The notes under the pieces are model-generated. The model ran no database searches. It was given only the letters and a program-made list of their open reading frames with translations, and was not told the DNA's origin. DNA of 64,000 bases from an uncultured Rikenellaceae bacterium (GTDB lineage: Bacteria > Bacteroidota > Bacteroidia > Bacteroidales > Rikenellaceae). Below, piece by piece: positions 28,000 to 37,735 of this stretch. The translations under genes and the position numbers were made by a program. Position 1 is the stretch's first letter; the number at the start of each line of letters is the position of its first letter. The stretch lies in NCBI GenBank assembly GCA_944326945.1, contig CALVFY010000003.1, positions 56,726 through 120,725 of the forward strand, in the 5' to 3' direction.

Positions 28000-29661
28000 A
28001 TGTTACAGGAGAACGTTATCAAAATTTATGAGAACAGTTTTCGGGAAAACCGGGAACTCCCTGCTCTGACCGACTATTTCAAGAAGGAGACTTTTTCCTA
28101 TTATGAAATGGCAAAGGAGATTGCCAAATTGCATCTGTTGTTTGCCGAGTGTCGGATCAAGAAGGGCGATCGGATTGCTCTGATCGGACGAAACAATCCC
28201 CGTTGGGTAATCTCCTATATCGCGACTATTACCTATGGAGCGGTGATTGTCCCTATCTTGCAGGATTTTAATGGGAATGACGTACATCATATCATCAATC
28301 ATTCGGGGAGTCAACTGCTTTTCGTAGGCGATGTCTATTGGGATATGATCGAGACCGATCAGATCGAAGAGGTGAAAGCCGTTTTCTCGTTGACGGACTT
28401 TCATTGTCTGTTCGAGCGGAGAGGCCAGACCATCACACGATTCCAGAGCAATATAGTGAAACACTATCGGAAACGATATCGTAATGGATTCCGGCTGGAG
28501 GATATTTCATACCCGGATATTCCGAACGATAAACTTTGCGTCCTGAACTATACCTCGGGAACGACCGGTTTCAGTAAAGGTGTGATGCTGACGGTGAATA
28601 ACATTACCGGAAATGTGGTGTTCGGAATCAGTCAGAAATTACATTTCCGTCGGAGCCGGACCCTTTCGTTTCTGCCGTTGGCCCATGCCTATGGATGTGC
28701 ATTCGATTTGTTGGTGCCCCTGGCTCAGGGAACGCATATTACCTTGTTGGGGAAAATTCCTTCGCCGAAAATTTTGGTGGAAGCCATGAGTGAGGTGAAA
28801 CCTCATCTGATTTGCTGCGTTCCATTGATCCTGGAGAAGATCTATAAGAAGCAGATTGTTCCTATTTTAGGAAACGGGATCCTCAAGATGGCCCTTAAGA
28901 TTCCTTTGCTCGATCAGAAGGTCTACAATCGTATCCGAAAGAAATTGATGGATGCTTTTGGCGGCGAATTCGAGCAGATCATTGTGGGAGGAGCTCCGTT
29001 CAATCACGAGGTGGAGGAGTTTTTACTACGGATACGCTTCCCGTTTACTGTGGGGTACGGCATGACCGAATGTGGACCGTTGATCAGTTATACCCATTGG
29101 ACCGAATATAAGCCTACCTCTTGCGGAAAGGTGTTGCCGGAATTGATGGAAGCTCGGATCGAATCGGAGGATCCGCAACATATACCTGGCGAGATACTGG
29201 TGCGTGGTGAGCACGTCATGGCGGGGTATTACAAGAATGAAAAGGCCACTTCGGAGGTGATAGAACCCGATGGATGGATGCGTACGGGTGACGTGGGGAC
29301 GCTTGACGAAGACAATACGCTTTATATTCGCGGACGGAACAAGACGATGATACTTGGCCCGAGTGGACAGAACATCTATCCGGAAGAGATCGAGGCAAAA
29401 CTGAATAATCTTTACTGCGTGATGGAGTCGTTGGTGGTGGAACGCGAGGGACGATTGGTGGCTTTGGTATGTCCTGACTACGAACAGGCTGATGCTGACG
29501 GTATTTCACACAGTAAATTGCCCGAGGTGATGGATGAGAATCTGAAAACCCTGAACACGTTGGTGGCTCCCTACGAGCGGATTGCAAGTATTGTACTTTA
29601 TCCCAATGAGTTCGAGAAGACTCCGAAACGAAGTATCAAACGATATCTTTATAATGTGTAG
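28000..29661 (+). CDS. AMP-binding long-chain acyl-CoA/acyl-ACP synthetase
   Basis: 553 residues of the ANL superfamily. The ATP-binding P-loop is YTSGTTGFSKGVM; a later motif VGYGMTECGPLISY and the GWMRTGDVG turn with the C-terminal lysine region (TPKRSIKRYLY) are all present. It activates a carboxylate as acyl-AMP and passes it to CoA or ACP. The resemblance is to the long-chain fatty acid CoA ligases of Bacteroidota, slightly shorter than FAA1/FadD types. Placed after plsY, it probably feeds exogenous or recycled fatty acids into lipids. Substrate chain length is not readable. Confidence 0.88.
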   Translation: MLQENVIKIYENSFRENRELPALTDYFKKETFSYYEMAKEIAKLHLLFAECRIKKGDRIALIGRNNPRWVISYIATITYGAVIVPILQDFNGNDVHHIINHSGSQLLFVGDVYWDMIETDQIEEVKAVFSLTDFHCLFERRGQTITRFQSNIVKHYRKRYRNGFRLEDISYPDIPNDKLCVLNYTSGTTGFSKGVMLTVNNITGNVVFGISQKLHFRRSRTLSFLPLAHAYGCAFDLLVPLAQGTHITLLGKIPSPKILVEAMSEVKPHLICCVPLILEKIYKKQIVPILGNGILKMALKIPLLDQKVYNRIRKKLMDAFGGEFEQIIVGGAPFNHEVEEFLLRIRFPFTVGYGMTECGPLISYTHWTEYKPTSCGKVLPELMEARIESEDPQHIPGEILVRGEHVMAGYYKNEKATSEVIEPDGWMRTGDVGTLDEDNTLYIRGRNKTMILGPSGQNIYPEEIEAKLNNLYCVMESLVVEREGRLVALVCPDYEQADADGISHSKLPEVMDENLKTLNTLVAPYERIASIVLYPNEFEKTPKRSIKRYLYNV

Positions 29662-29704
29662 TAGAAGTATTCTGATGTAACGAGCCGAAAGGAAGAATGA
29701 TAAA

Positions 29705-29733
29705 AAAGGGTATCCTGCCGAGGGATACCCTTT
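29705..29733. terminator. Bidirectional terminator
   Basis: 11-bp arms AAAGGGTATCC (29705-29715) and GGATACCCTTT (29723-29733) around a 7-base loop. It lies between the convergent acyl-CoA synthetase and NlpE-like genes. Confidence 0.8.
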
Positions 29734-29741
29734 GTGTATGT

Positions 29742-30365
29742 TTATAGATAGACTTTTTTATAGACCATAGGACCTCCGCCGCTATTGCGGGTGAGTGTTT
29801 CTCGGGAGGGTATCATTTGGAAAGATTGTTCCGCAGTATCAGGCGAGGTCTCTTCCAGAATCAGTTCGAGTTCCGCACTGCGCCACCAACGTCCTGATGA
29901 GGTTTGTTCCTGCATATTTTCCTGACCGGTGACAAATCGGGTTTCAGTGAATTCATAATTCGGTTTCAGACGCAGCAGACACCGGCCATTGTTGGTCTTG
30001 GCTTCATAAACCCCGACTAATAAGGCCTGATAATCGCATCTTTGAGTCGGGTCGAGCGTGATGAGCGAGTCGACGACAATGATATCTTCCAGGCCGGAAC
30101 CGTCCTCCTTGGGCTGTCGTTCCATTCGCCCTCTAAATTCTATATAGACTGCCTCTTGAGGGTCGGGCATGGTTAGAAAATACCTCTTTTCCAATGAAGG
30201 ATAGGCATTTTCATCGCTTATCGGGACGGTCATTCCCGTGGCACAATCGGTCAATGAGGCCTTGCCGGCGTGGCAGACAAACATACCCGAAAAGAATTCT
30301 TTGTTGGAATTCTTCTCGCTACGGCAGGAAGCGAACAGAAGTAGCAGTATACACAGATATTTCAT
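29742..30365 (-). CDS. NlpE-like lipoprotein with domains in reversed order
   Basis: 207 residues from the ATG at 30365; an upstream start lacks a signal peptide at its N-terminus. The signal ends LLFASC with lipid cysteine C14. Residues of about 25-105 resemble the C-terminal OB-like domain of NlpE (TDCATG, then LEKRY and EFRGRMERQP). Residues of about 108-200 resemble the NlpE N domain (VGVYEAKTNNGRCLLRL, YEFTETRF, SGRWWRSAELELIL). In E. coli NlpE, an outer-membrane lipoprotein that reports surface and copper stress to Cpx, the order is the opposite and a CxxC is present; here there is none. It follows an M3-peptidase lipoprotein by 94 bases. Confidence 0.72.
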   Translation of the reverse strand: MKYLCILLLLFASCRSEKNSNKEFFSGMFVCHAGKASLTDCATGMTVPISDENAYPSLEKRYFLTMPDPQEAVYIEFRGRMERQPKEDGSGLEDIIVVDSLITLDPTQRCDYQALLVGVYEAKTNNGRCLLRLKPNYEFTETRFVTGQENMQEQTSSGRWWRSAELELILEETSPDTAEQSFQMIPSRETLTRNSGGGPMVYKKVYL

Positions 30366-30459
30366 GGTGTTGTATGATTGACGGAATTTTGTATTCTCTG
30401 TCCCCATGTGTGTCTCAGCTGCTTCTGTCCACTACCGAAGAGGTGTTTCGGAACGAGAG

Positions 30460-32568
30460 TTACTCTTTGATTCCCATCCTTTCCAACATGGCCCGGGTGT
30501 CGGGTTTGTGCCCGCGGAACCGTTCGAACAGTACCATCGGGTGCTCCGAGCCTCCTTTGGAGAGAATATTCCGACGGAATGAATCGGCCACTTCCCGGTT
30601 GAAGATTCCCTTCTCCTTGAACAGGGAGAAGGCGTCTGCTTCGAGTACTTCGGCCCATTTATAGCCGTAGTAACCGGCCGCATACCCTCCCGAGAAGATA
30701 TGGTTGAAAGCTGTCGACATACATGTATTGGGGATCACGGGCAAAAGTTGTGCCGGAGCCATGGCTTGCTTCTCGAATTCCACCACGGAGCCGTTGACGG
30801 GAGTTGTGATACTGTGCCAAGCCATATCGTTCATGCCGTAGGCCACTTGTCGCACATTGAAATAGGCGGCGTTATAGGTGCGTGCGGCCACGATTTTTTC
30901 GATCAATTCGGTCGGGATCTTCTCGCCTGTCTGGTAGTGTACGGCCCACAGATCGAGAAATTCTTTCTCTATGGCCCAATTTTCCATGATCTGCGAGGGC
31001 AATTCCACGAAGTCATGGCGGACGTTGGTTCCCGTGAGCGAAGCGTAGCGACCCTCGGCCAATATGCCGTGGAGGGCATGTCCGAATTCATGCAGGAAGG
31101 TGGTAAATTCGTCGAAGGTGAGCAATGAGGGGATGCTGTCGGTCGGTTTGGTGAAGTTGCAGGTGACCGAGACCAGCGGACGTACTTCGTGACCTTCGCG
31201 GTCGACGTACATTTCGCGGAAAGAGGTCATCCATGCGCCGCCCCGTTTGCTGGCCCGGGGGAAGAAGTCCAGATAAAGGACGGCCATGAATTTGTCCTTC
31301 TCGTCGTACACTTCGTAGGCGGTCACATCGGGATGGAACACCGGAATCTCCGGATTCTCCTTAAAGGTCAAACCGTAGAGTTTGTTGGCCAGCAGGAAAA
31401 TGCCCTTACGGACATTATCTAATTGCAAATAAGGTTTTATTTGTTCGTCGCTCAGAGCGTAATGTTCGTTTTTATATTTTTCGTCGAAATAGGCCCAGTC
31501 CCAAGGCTTCATTTCGAAATCGGAATACATTCCCGACGCATTTGCATAGTTGCATATTGTCTCATAGTCTTTCCGGGCGTAGGGCATGCTCTTTTCTAAC
31601 AGATCGTGCAGGAATGCATCTACGGTGGCACGGTTTCCGGCCATCTTCTCTTCCAACACGTAATCGGCATAGGTGGAATAACCCAGCAGATTGGCCATTT
31701 CCAGTCGCAGGGAGGTGATCCGGCGAACGATTTCCTGGTTGTCGGTTGAATCGGCAGCCAGACCTCGGGTGTTATACTTCATCCAGACGCGTTCTTTCAA
31801 TTCGCGGAAAGGAGAGTAGGTGAGGAACGGAATGTAGCTGGGAGCCTGCAGGGTGACACACCATCCTTCCATTCCTCTATCGCGGGCTTCCTGGGCCATT
31901 CCGTCTTTCACAAAGTCGGGCATCGGGGCCACAGCCGCCGAATCGGTCAGGTGCATGACAAAGTCATTGGTCGCTTTGAGCACGTTTTGTCCGAATTGGA
32001 GTGAAAGTCCCGACAGTTCCGTGGTGATCTCCCGGAAGCGGGCTTTGTCGGCTTCCGGGAGACCGGCTCCCCGGCGGGTAAATGATTTGTAGGTGTCTTC
32101 CAACAGAACCTGTTGATCAAGATCGAGTTTAAGGCTGTCCTTTTGTTCCCAGACAGTCCGTACACGTTCGAAGAGTACGGGATCGAGCGAAAGATCGTTC
32201 GAGAACTCCGTGATCATGGGTTTTACCTGTTGGGCGATCTGTTGCATCTGTTCCGAAGTTTCAGCTTCGAGCAGATTGAAGAAGATGGCGGCAATGTTAT
32301 TTAGGCGTTGCCCTTTGTATTCCAAGGCTTCGATCGTATTCTCGAAGGTGGCTGGTGCGGGGTTATTCCGGATCGAATCTACTTCGGCCCGTGCTTCGGT
32401 CAGAGCTGCTTCAAAAGCAGGCAGGTAGTGCTCCGGCCGGATACGGTCGAAAGGAGGGGTGTCGAACGGTGTTTTGTATTCGGTGAGCAGCGGATTTTCC
32501 TCGGAAGGTGTACCGCAACCGCCCAAAAGCGATGAGAGTACCATGGCTGTAAAAAAAATACGTTTCAT
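30460..32568 (-). CDS. M3-family metallopeptidase lipoprotein (peptidyl-dipeptidase Dcp type), copy 1
   Basis: 702 residues from the ATG at 32568. The signal ends SLLGGC (C18), so unlike cytoplasmic Dcp or PrlC this one is a lipoprotein of the envelope. The opening PFDTPPFDRIRPEHYLPAFEAA is the usual N-terminus of the family. The zinc site HEFGHALHG is near residue 492, and the substrate-binding tail HIFSGGYAAGYYGYKWAE is present. Peptidyl-dipeptidases remove C-terminal dipeptides from short peptides. A second copy lies at 43438-45585. It sits 49 bases downstream of lptD with no clear terminator between them. Confidence 0.93.
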   Translation of the reverse strand: MKRIFFTAMVLSSLLGGCGTPSEENPLLTEYKTPFDTPPFDRIRPEHYLPAFEAALTEARAEVDSIRNNPAPATFENTIEALEYKGQRLNNIAAIFFNLLEAETSEQMQQIAQQVKPMITEFSNDLSLDPVLFERVRTVWEQKDSLKLDLDQQVLLEDTYKSFTRRGAGLPEADKARFREITTELSGLSLQFGQNVLKATNDFVMHLTDSAAVAPMPDFVKDGMAQEARDRGMEGWCVTLQAPSYIPFLTYSPFRELKERVWMKYNTRGLAADSTDNQEIVRRITSLRLEMANLLGYSTYADYVLEEKMAGNRATVDAFLHDLLEKSMPYARKDYETICNYANASGMYSDFEMKPWDWAYFDEKYKNEHYALSDEQIKPYLQLDNVRKGIFLLANKLYGLTFKENPEIPVFHPDVTAYEVYDEKDKFMAVLYLDFFPRASKRGGAWMTSFREMYVDREGHEVRPLVSVTCNFTKPTDSIPSLLTFDEFTTFLHEFGHALHGILAEGRYASLTGTNVRHDFVELPSQIMENWAIEKEFLDLWAVHYQTGEKIPTELIEKIVAARTYNAAYFNVRQVAYGMNDMAWHSITTPVNGSVVEFEKQAMAPAQLLPVIPNTCMSTAFNHIFSGGYAAGYYGYKWAEVLEADAFSLFKEKGIFNREVADSFRRNILSKGGSEHPMVLFERFRGHKPDTRAMLERMGIKE

Positions 32569-32617
32569 AATCATAGTTGAAGGTTAGCCGCCGCACAGAA
32601 AGAGGGCTGCGGGAGGG

Positions 32618-35347
32618 TTAGTCGTATAAATTATCGTAGAAACTGTTCTGTTTTTCGTATTTGAGGTCCTTGAGCATGGACGATTTGACGGCGATGTTGA
32701 AGTTCCAGCTTTTACGGAATCCCACCGGTACCCACGAGAAGTTCATCTGCCAACAGTGCAGGTCGCGGGCAATGGTGATGACGCCCGGGGTGATCTGACG
32801 TGATTCGAAATCATAACCGCCGTTGAACGTGATGCCCCATTTGGGTGTCAGGTTGATACTGCCGTTGAATCCGAGAGTTTGGATCACGTTTTTCCGGATT
32901 CCGTTGTTGGTATAGCTGAGCGAGTAGTTGAATCCCAGATTCCAGGGGATACTGAAATCGTAATATTGAGAGGTCATCAACACTCGTCGGGTGTTCGGGT
33001 CCAATTCCTGATTGTCCGGGTTGGAGAAGAAATCGGTGTATTCGGGTGGGGGGGCACCCTGGCTGTTGATATCGTTCACGGCCGGCTGGCTCGATTTTTT
33101 AGAGTTGAAGGTATAACCGAACGACCAACCGGTGTTGGTGATTCGTCCCAGTTTGCCTCGTTTGATCATGAACCGGTTGATTCTTTGGCCGTTTTCGTTC
33201 ACTTCATAGGGGTCGAGTGTAGCAGACAGGTTCAGTCCGAAATTGCCGTAAATGGTGGTACGCAGGCTCAGCGAGAATGGGGACAGGTTGAGCGAATCGG
33301 CCAGCAGGTTGTACGAACTGCTGATACTGAAGTTGTCGATCAGTTTGATTTTCTTGACTCCGGAGGTGTCCTTCTTGCTTTTTACCTTCATTTCCAAGTT
33401 GTTCTGCAGACTGAACGAAATGGAGGCGGAGCGCGAACGTCCCGGAATTCCGTACATTCCTCCCTCGAAAGGCGAATAGTAGGAGATCGTTCCCGTGGAG
33501 TCGCTCTGGATTGGTTTATAGTAACCGTATCGCGGGTCTCCGAAATCCGGCGTATAGGTAAAACTGATGCTGGGAGTCATCACGTGACGGATGGCCTGGA
33601 CTGGGAATTTCTTCCCGAAAGTAAACATTCCGTAGACTTTCGTGGAGGCTGATACCGAGAAGTTGTAATTATAGAGCCGGTAGAATCCGTATGTGGTGTC
33701 GGCATTGACTATCTGATTCTGCTCGGGATCCCATGCCTTCTCTATTTTTTTGAAATACCATCGTTCGGTGTAGTTGGCGCTGGGACTGATATTGATATAG
33801 TTGAACAGATTGAGCGAGGTTTGGATGGGAATGGTGTGTTGTACACCGTTTTTCATCTCTTTGAACATTTTGTCGGTAAACAGGTCTCTCTCTTTGACCG
33901 TCACGTTGTTGGCAAGTGTTCCGGTGTATTGGATAGAGATTTTTTCGTACCAGCGTTGTTTCCCGACACCCTCTTTGCGGCGGAAGGGATAGATTCTCGA
34001 CACGTTGAATACGATGTTCGGGAAACTAAGCGAAACGGTGGTGTCGGCCGAGTTCTGCGAATGCTGGAAGTTGGTCGAGAAAGAGAATGGTTTGCCGGTC
34101 CAGGTTTTGGAGTAGGCGATCGAAGAGTTGGTCTGGGTGTTGAGGTAATCGTTCAGGTTGGTCGAACCGTATTTCGAATAGCCGCTGGTGGAGAAGTTCA
34201 CACTGGCCGAAAAGGTCGAATTGGGACGGAATTTGGGATCCTGAGTGTGCGTCCAGGTTACGTTGAAGTTGTTTTGGTTCACATAGTCGGCCGCACCCTT
34301 TTCTCCGATGATGTCTTTCGAATAGCGCATGTTCAGAGATCCCCGATACTTGTATCGTTTCACGTAGTTCGAAGCCAGAGCTGCCTCCCAGGACCCCAGT
34401 GTGTAGAAACCTCCCGTGGCGGCCACATCGATATAGTCATTGAATGCAAAGTAGTAACCTCCGTTGCGCAGGAAAAATCCCTTGACATACTCTTCGCCGT
34501 ATTCCGGCATGATGAATCCCGAATGTCGGCCGCTCGAGAGAGGGAAGAATCCGAAGGGAACCCCGAGGAAATAGATCGGTACGTCTTCCATCACAAAGTA
34601 GGAGGGACCCACGATCACTTTTTTACCCGGAATGGCCTTGGCCTTGGTCATGGCCATATAGAAGTGGGGATGTTCCACATTGTCGCAAGTGGTATACTTT
34701 CCCTGGGCGATGTTGATCGTGTTGTCGGACATTTTTTTGATGTTTTGCCCGATCAGATAGCCTTCGCCCTCCTGGGTGGCCACGTTGCGGATTTTCGCCT
34801 TTTTCGAATCTATGTTGTAACGGATGGTATCCATCGTGTAACTGGATCCTCCCTGCATGAATTCCGGCCGAGTGGCTTTCCCCGTGGAGTCAGGCTTTCC
34901 GTAGGCATAGATCTGCTTGGTATCCATGTTGATACGCATGAAGTCGGCTTTCAGGTTCATATCCTGATAGGTCACATCGCCCTCGTTGTATATATACACG
35001 GTTTTGTTTTTCAGATCGTAGACCAGAGAGTCGGTATTCTTTCCGCTGATGACATCTTCCAGAAAAGGTTTCGAGGCGGTAGTGTCTTTGGCCAGCGAAT
35101 CCTGGCTCAGAGAGTCGATTCCCGCCAATGAATCTTGAGTAAGCAGCAGCGAATCTGCATGGAGTACTGACGAATCGCCGCGCAGGGTATCTTTGGGTGT
35201 TTGAACAGCTGCACGTGCTGTTCGGGCAGCCTTACGACGTTCGGGGCGGTTTCGCTCCGTCTCCTGTAAGGACCCGCTGAACACCATCTGTCCGCAAAGG
35301 GCCAGAATCAGCGTGGTAAAAAGATATTTTTTGATCCGTTTATTCAA
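32618..35347 (-). CDS. lptD: Outer-membrane LPS-assembly protein LptD, Bacteroidota type
   Basis: 909 residues. A signal peptide (about 1-25) is followed by a Ser/Asp/Leu-rich spacer and a beta-jellyroll OstA-like domain (about 105-240: VYIYNEGDVTYQDMNLKA, then ITT-like KMSDNTINIAQGKYTTC). The barrel begins near VPIYFLGVPFGFFPL and ends at the C-terminus (YEKQNSFYDNLYD). LptD with LptE inserts LPS into the outer leaflet. The paired cysteines of E. coli LptD are not conserved here. The gene is divergent from the amidase-mce run, a pairing that joins LPS and phospholipid traffic. Confidence 0.88.
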   Translation of the reverse strand: MNKRIKKYLFTTLILALCGQMVFSGSLQETERNRPERRKAARTARAAVQTPKDTLRGDSSVLHADSLLLTQDSLAGIDSLSQDSLAKDTTASKPFLEDVISGKNTDSLVYDLKNKTVYIYNEGDVTYQDMNLKADFMRINMDTKQIYAYGKPDSTGKATRPEFMQGGSSYTMDTIRYNIDSKKAKIRNVATQEGEGYLIGQNIKKMSDNTINIAQGKYTTCDNVEHPHFYMAMTKAKAIPGKKVIVGPSYFVMEDVPIYFLGVPFGFFPLSSGRHSGFIMPEYGEEYVKGFFLRNGGYYFAFNDYIDVAATGGFYTLGSWEAALASNYVKRYKYRGSLNMRYSKDIIGEKGAADYVNQNNFNVTWTHTQDPKFRPNSTFSASVNFSTSGYSKYGSTNLNDYLNTQTNSSIAYSKTWTGKPFSFSTNFQHSQNSADTTVSLSFPNIVFNVSRIYPFRRKEGVGKQRWYEKISIQYTGTLANNVTVKERDLFTDKMFKEMKNGVQHTIPIQTSLNLFNYINISPSANYTERWYFKKIEKAWDPEQNQIVNADTTYGFYRLYNYNFSVSASTKVYGMFTFGKKFPVQAIRHVMTPSISFTYTPDFGDPRYGYYKPIQSDSTGTISYYSPFEGGMYGIPGRSRSASISFSLQNNLEMKVKSKKDTSGVKKIKLIDNFSISSSYNLLADSLNLSPFSLSLRTTIYGNFGLNLSATLDPYEVNENGQRINRFMIKRGKLGRITNTGWSFGYTFNSKKSSQPAVNDINSQGAPPPEYTDFFSNPDNQELDPNTRRVLMTSQYYDFSIPWNLGFNYSLSYTNNGIRKNVIQTLGFNGSINLTPKWGITFNGGYDFESRQITPGVITIARDLHCWQMNFSWVPVGFRKSWNFNIAVKSSMLKDLKYEKQNSFYDNLYD

Positions 35348-35384
35348 ACTGTTCCGTATGTTCTACCCGGTGTTCGGCTCTGTG

Positions 35385-35392
35385 CAAAAGTA
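35385..35392 (-). promoter_or_regulatory. -7 box of lptD
   Basis: TACTTTTG on the minus strand, 37 bases before the ATG; no clear -33 element. Confidence 0.55.
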
Positions 35393-35434
35393 ACGTCGGG
35401 ATAAAAAATAAAGTATGTAACCCAGCGGGGAAAG

Positions 35435-35482
35435 TTGACTCTTTGGAGAAGTTTTATTACCTTTGCCGACAAAGTCGGCAAA
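35435..35482 (+). promoter_or_regulatory. Promoter and overlapping palindrome of the amidase operon
   Basis: -33 core TTG (35435-35437), 20-base spacer, -7 TACCTTTG (35458-35465). A perfect 9-bp inverted repeat TTTGCCGAC/GTCGGCAAA (35462-35482) begins inside the -7 box and covers the expected transcription start. It could be an operator or a 5'-end hairpin of the roughly 100-base leader. Confidence 0.65.
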
Positions 35483-35574
35483 AACCTCCTGGGAGTGGTT
35501 TCCGGCTGCATATTTGTGTCTTTTTACGGGGACAAAAATAGAGAAAAAAACGAAGATACTCACACTTTTCGCAC

Positions 35575-36756
35575 ATGAAAGTTTCGGTAAGCGGATTTTT
35601 GGCAATCTTGTTGCTTTTAGTAGGGTTTGTGGGAGAGGTCGGAGCACAGGCTCCCGCCAAGGATCGTGCAAGCGTACGGACGATCGTGATCGATGCCGGT
35701 CATGGCGGAAAAGATCCGGGAACCGTTTATCGGCAATATCGTGAAAAGGACATTACCTTGAAGGTCGCCTTGTTGTTGGGCGGAATGATCGAGAAGAATC
35801 TGCCGGACGTGAAGGTGATCTATACCCGGAAGACCGACGTGTATGTGGAGCTGGCTCGTCGGGGAAATATTGCCAATAAGGCGGGAGCCGATCTTTTCCT
35901 GTCGATCCATGTCGATGCGGCGACCAACTCTTCGGCAGCAGGCTGTTCGACCTTCGTGATGGGTATGAGTAAGGTGCAGGCCAATCTGGATGTGGCCATG
36001 AGGGAGAATGACGTGATCAGTTTCGAGGAGGACTATCGGGTGAAATACGAGGGTTATGAGCCCGGATCGACCGAGAGTTTCATTATATTTTCGCTGATGC
36101 AGCACGCCTATATCGATCAGAGTATGACTTTTGCCGAGATCGTGCAGAAACATTACGTACAGAATAAGACGGCGGTGGATCGGGGAGCGCGTCAGGCGCC
36201 GTATTTGGTGCTGTGGAAGACAGCCATGCCCAGTGTGTTGACCGAATTGGGTTTCATGTCCAATGCCCGCGACCGGGCATTCCTGGTGTCGGAGACGGGA
36301 CAGCGCAAAGTGGCCCGTTCGCTGTTCAACGCTTTCAGCGAATATAAAAGCCGTGTGGAGGGTCGGACAAAAACCGTTCAGTTGGGCGGAGAGCAGGATG
36401 ATACAGTGACCGAACGTGACACGGAAAGTGCATCGGAGCCGGCTTCTGAGAGCAAAAAAGAGAGTACGGTTGGAAAGAATCGAGGATCGAAAGAGATTAC
36501 ATTTGCCATACAGGTGAAGATCTCCTATGAGAGACTCAGCCCGAACGATCGGGTGTTCGGTCCGTATCGGGGAAAAGTGACAGAGAAGAAAATAGGGAAA
36601 TATTATAAATATTTTGTCGGCGAGAGTGCCTCCTATCAGCAGGTGGCAGCTATGCAGCAGAAAGTACGCCGTACGGTGAAAGATGCTTTTATGGTGGCCT
36701 TCCGTAATGGACAACCTATTGCGATGGCCGAGGCTCGTCGGTTGTCGGGACAGTAA
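35575..36756 (+). CDS. N-acetylmuramoyl-L-alanine amidase with C-terminal SPOR-like domain
   Basis: 393 residues. After a signal peptide (about 1-25) comes an Amidase_3 domain with zinc ligands in IDAGHGGKDPG, the REKD glutamate, and SIHVDA; the catalytic glutamate is in TELGFMSN. It cuts the bond between MurNAc and L-Ala in peptidoglycan. A Ser/Glu-rich linker of about 40 residues (near 265-300) leads to a degenerate SPOR-like domain (FAIQVKISYERL, YKYFVGESASYQQV, AFMVAFRNGQPI), which would bring it to the division septum. It heads the run amidase-mce-mutS2-murF/alr-rsmI. Confidence 0.93.
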   Translation: MKVSVSGFLAILLLLVGFVGEVGAQAPAKDRASVRTIVIDAGHGGKDPGTVYRQYREKDITLKVALLLGGMIEKNLPDVKVIYTRKTDVYVELARRGNIANKAGADLFLSIHVDAATNSSAAGCSTFVMGMSKVQANLDVAMRENDVISFEEDYRVKYEGYEPGSTESFIIFSLMQHAYIDQSMTFAEIVQKHYVQNKTAVDRGARQAPYLVLWKTAMPSVLTELGFMSNARDRAFLVSETGQRKVARSLFNAFSEYKSRVEGRTKTVQLGGEQDDTVTERDTESASEPASESKKESTVGKNRGSKEITFAIQVKISYERLSPNDRVFGPYRGKVTEKKIGKYYKYFVGESASYQQVAAMQQKVRRTVKDAFMVAFRNGQPIAMAEARRLSGQ

Positions 36757-36784
36757 TAGTGGATTACGATAAAAATTGGATCGC

Positions 36785-37732
36785 ATGAAATTGAATATGA
36801 AACGGGAGGTGAAGATCGGCATGTTTGCGGTGCTGATGTTGGTGTGCTTGTATTGGGGCGTTAACTTTTTGAAGGGGCGAGATCTGTTCAATACAAATAA
36901 TATCTATTATGCGACATACGATCAGGTAAACGGAATACAATCATCTTCGGCTATCAAGATCAAGGGGTTTAAGGTGGGAGCAGTGAGCGATATCATCTAC
37001 GATCCGGAACGTTCGAGCAAGATTGTGTTGGAGTTGACGATCAAGTCGAAATTTAAGATTCCGGTCAATTCCGAAGCTCGTGTATATAGCGACGGAATTA
37101 TGGGCGGCAAGGCTATTGAGATCGAGTTGGGTGATTCAGGAGAGTATCTGGATAATCGCGATACGATTCGAGCGGTGATGGACAAAGACTTTTTGGAGGT
37201 GGCCGGTTCCGAGTTCGAGTTTTTGAAACAGCGTGCCAATGAACTGGTCAATGAGATTACGGCCACGCTCCGTGCGCTGAATACACTGTTGACGGAGAAT
37301 TCAGCCAATGTGAATGCCACGATGGCCAATCTGGCATCTATTTCCGGATCGCTCGACGAGGTTGTCGGGGCCGAGAGTCAGAATTTACAGGGTATTATAT
37401 CCAATATGAATGCGCTTTCCGCAACGTTGAAAGACAATGCGTCCCGGATCGATCATATTCTTGCCAATGTAGACGGTTTCACCGATTCGCTTCGGCGTTC
37501 GAATATTCCTGCGACAATGGATAATCTGAACGGTTCGTTGGCTCAGCTCGATGAGGCATTGAAAAAGGTGAACGACGGTGACGGTACTTTGGGCAAGTTG
37601 GTCAATGATCCGGCACTTTATGATTCACTTACCTCGGCCAGCGGAAATTTGTCGCGGCTGTTGGAAGATCTGAAAGCCCATCCGGGACGATATATCCACA
37701 TTTCGGTGTTCGGTGGCAAAAAAGAGAAATAG
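36785..37732 (+). CDS. MCE-family (MlaD-like) phospholipid-transport protein
   Basis: 315 residues from the ATG at 36785; an ATG at 36797 (MKREVKIGMFAV) is equally plausible, and no RBS decides. One N-terminal transmembrane helix (about 9-26) anchors it in the inner membrane. A single MCE domain follows (YATYDQVNGIQSSSAIKIKGFKVG), then a long helical region ending in a degenerate coiled coil (about 130-300). MlaD rings carry phospholipids between membranes with MlaEF permease and ATPase, which are not in this window. It lies 28 bases after the amidase and 3 bases before mutS2. Confidence 0.9.
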   Translation: MKLNMKREVKIGMFAVLMLVCLYWGVNFLKGRDLFNTNNIYYATYDQVNGIQSSSAIKIKGFKVGAVSDIIYDPERSSKIVLELTIKSKFKIPVNSEARVYSDGIMGGKAIEIELGDSGEYLDNRDTIRAVMDKDFLEVAGSEFEFLKQRANELVNEITATLRALNTLLTENSANVNATMANLASISGSLDEVVGAESQNLQGIISNMNALSATLKDNASRIDHILANVDGFTDSLRRSNIPATMDNLNGSLAQLDEALKKVNDGDGTLGKLVNDPALYDSLTSASGNLSRLLEDLKAHPGRYIHISVFGGKKEK

Positions 37733-37735
37733 TCC

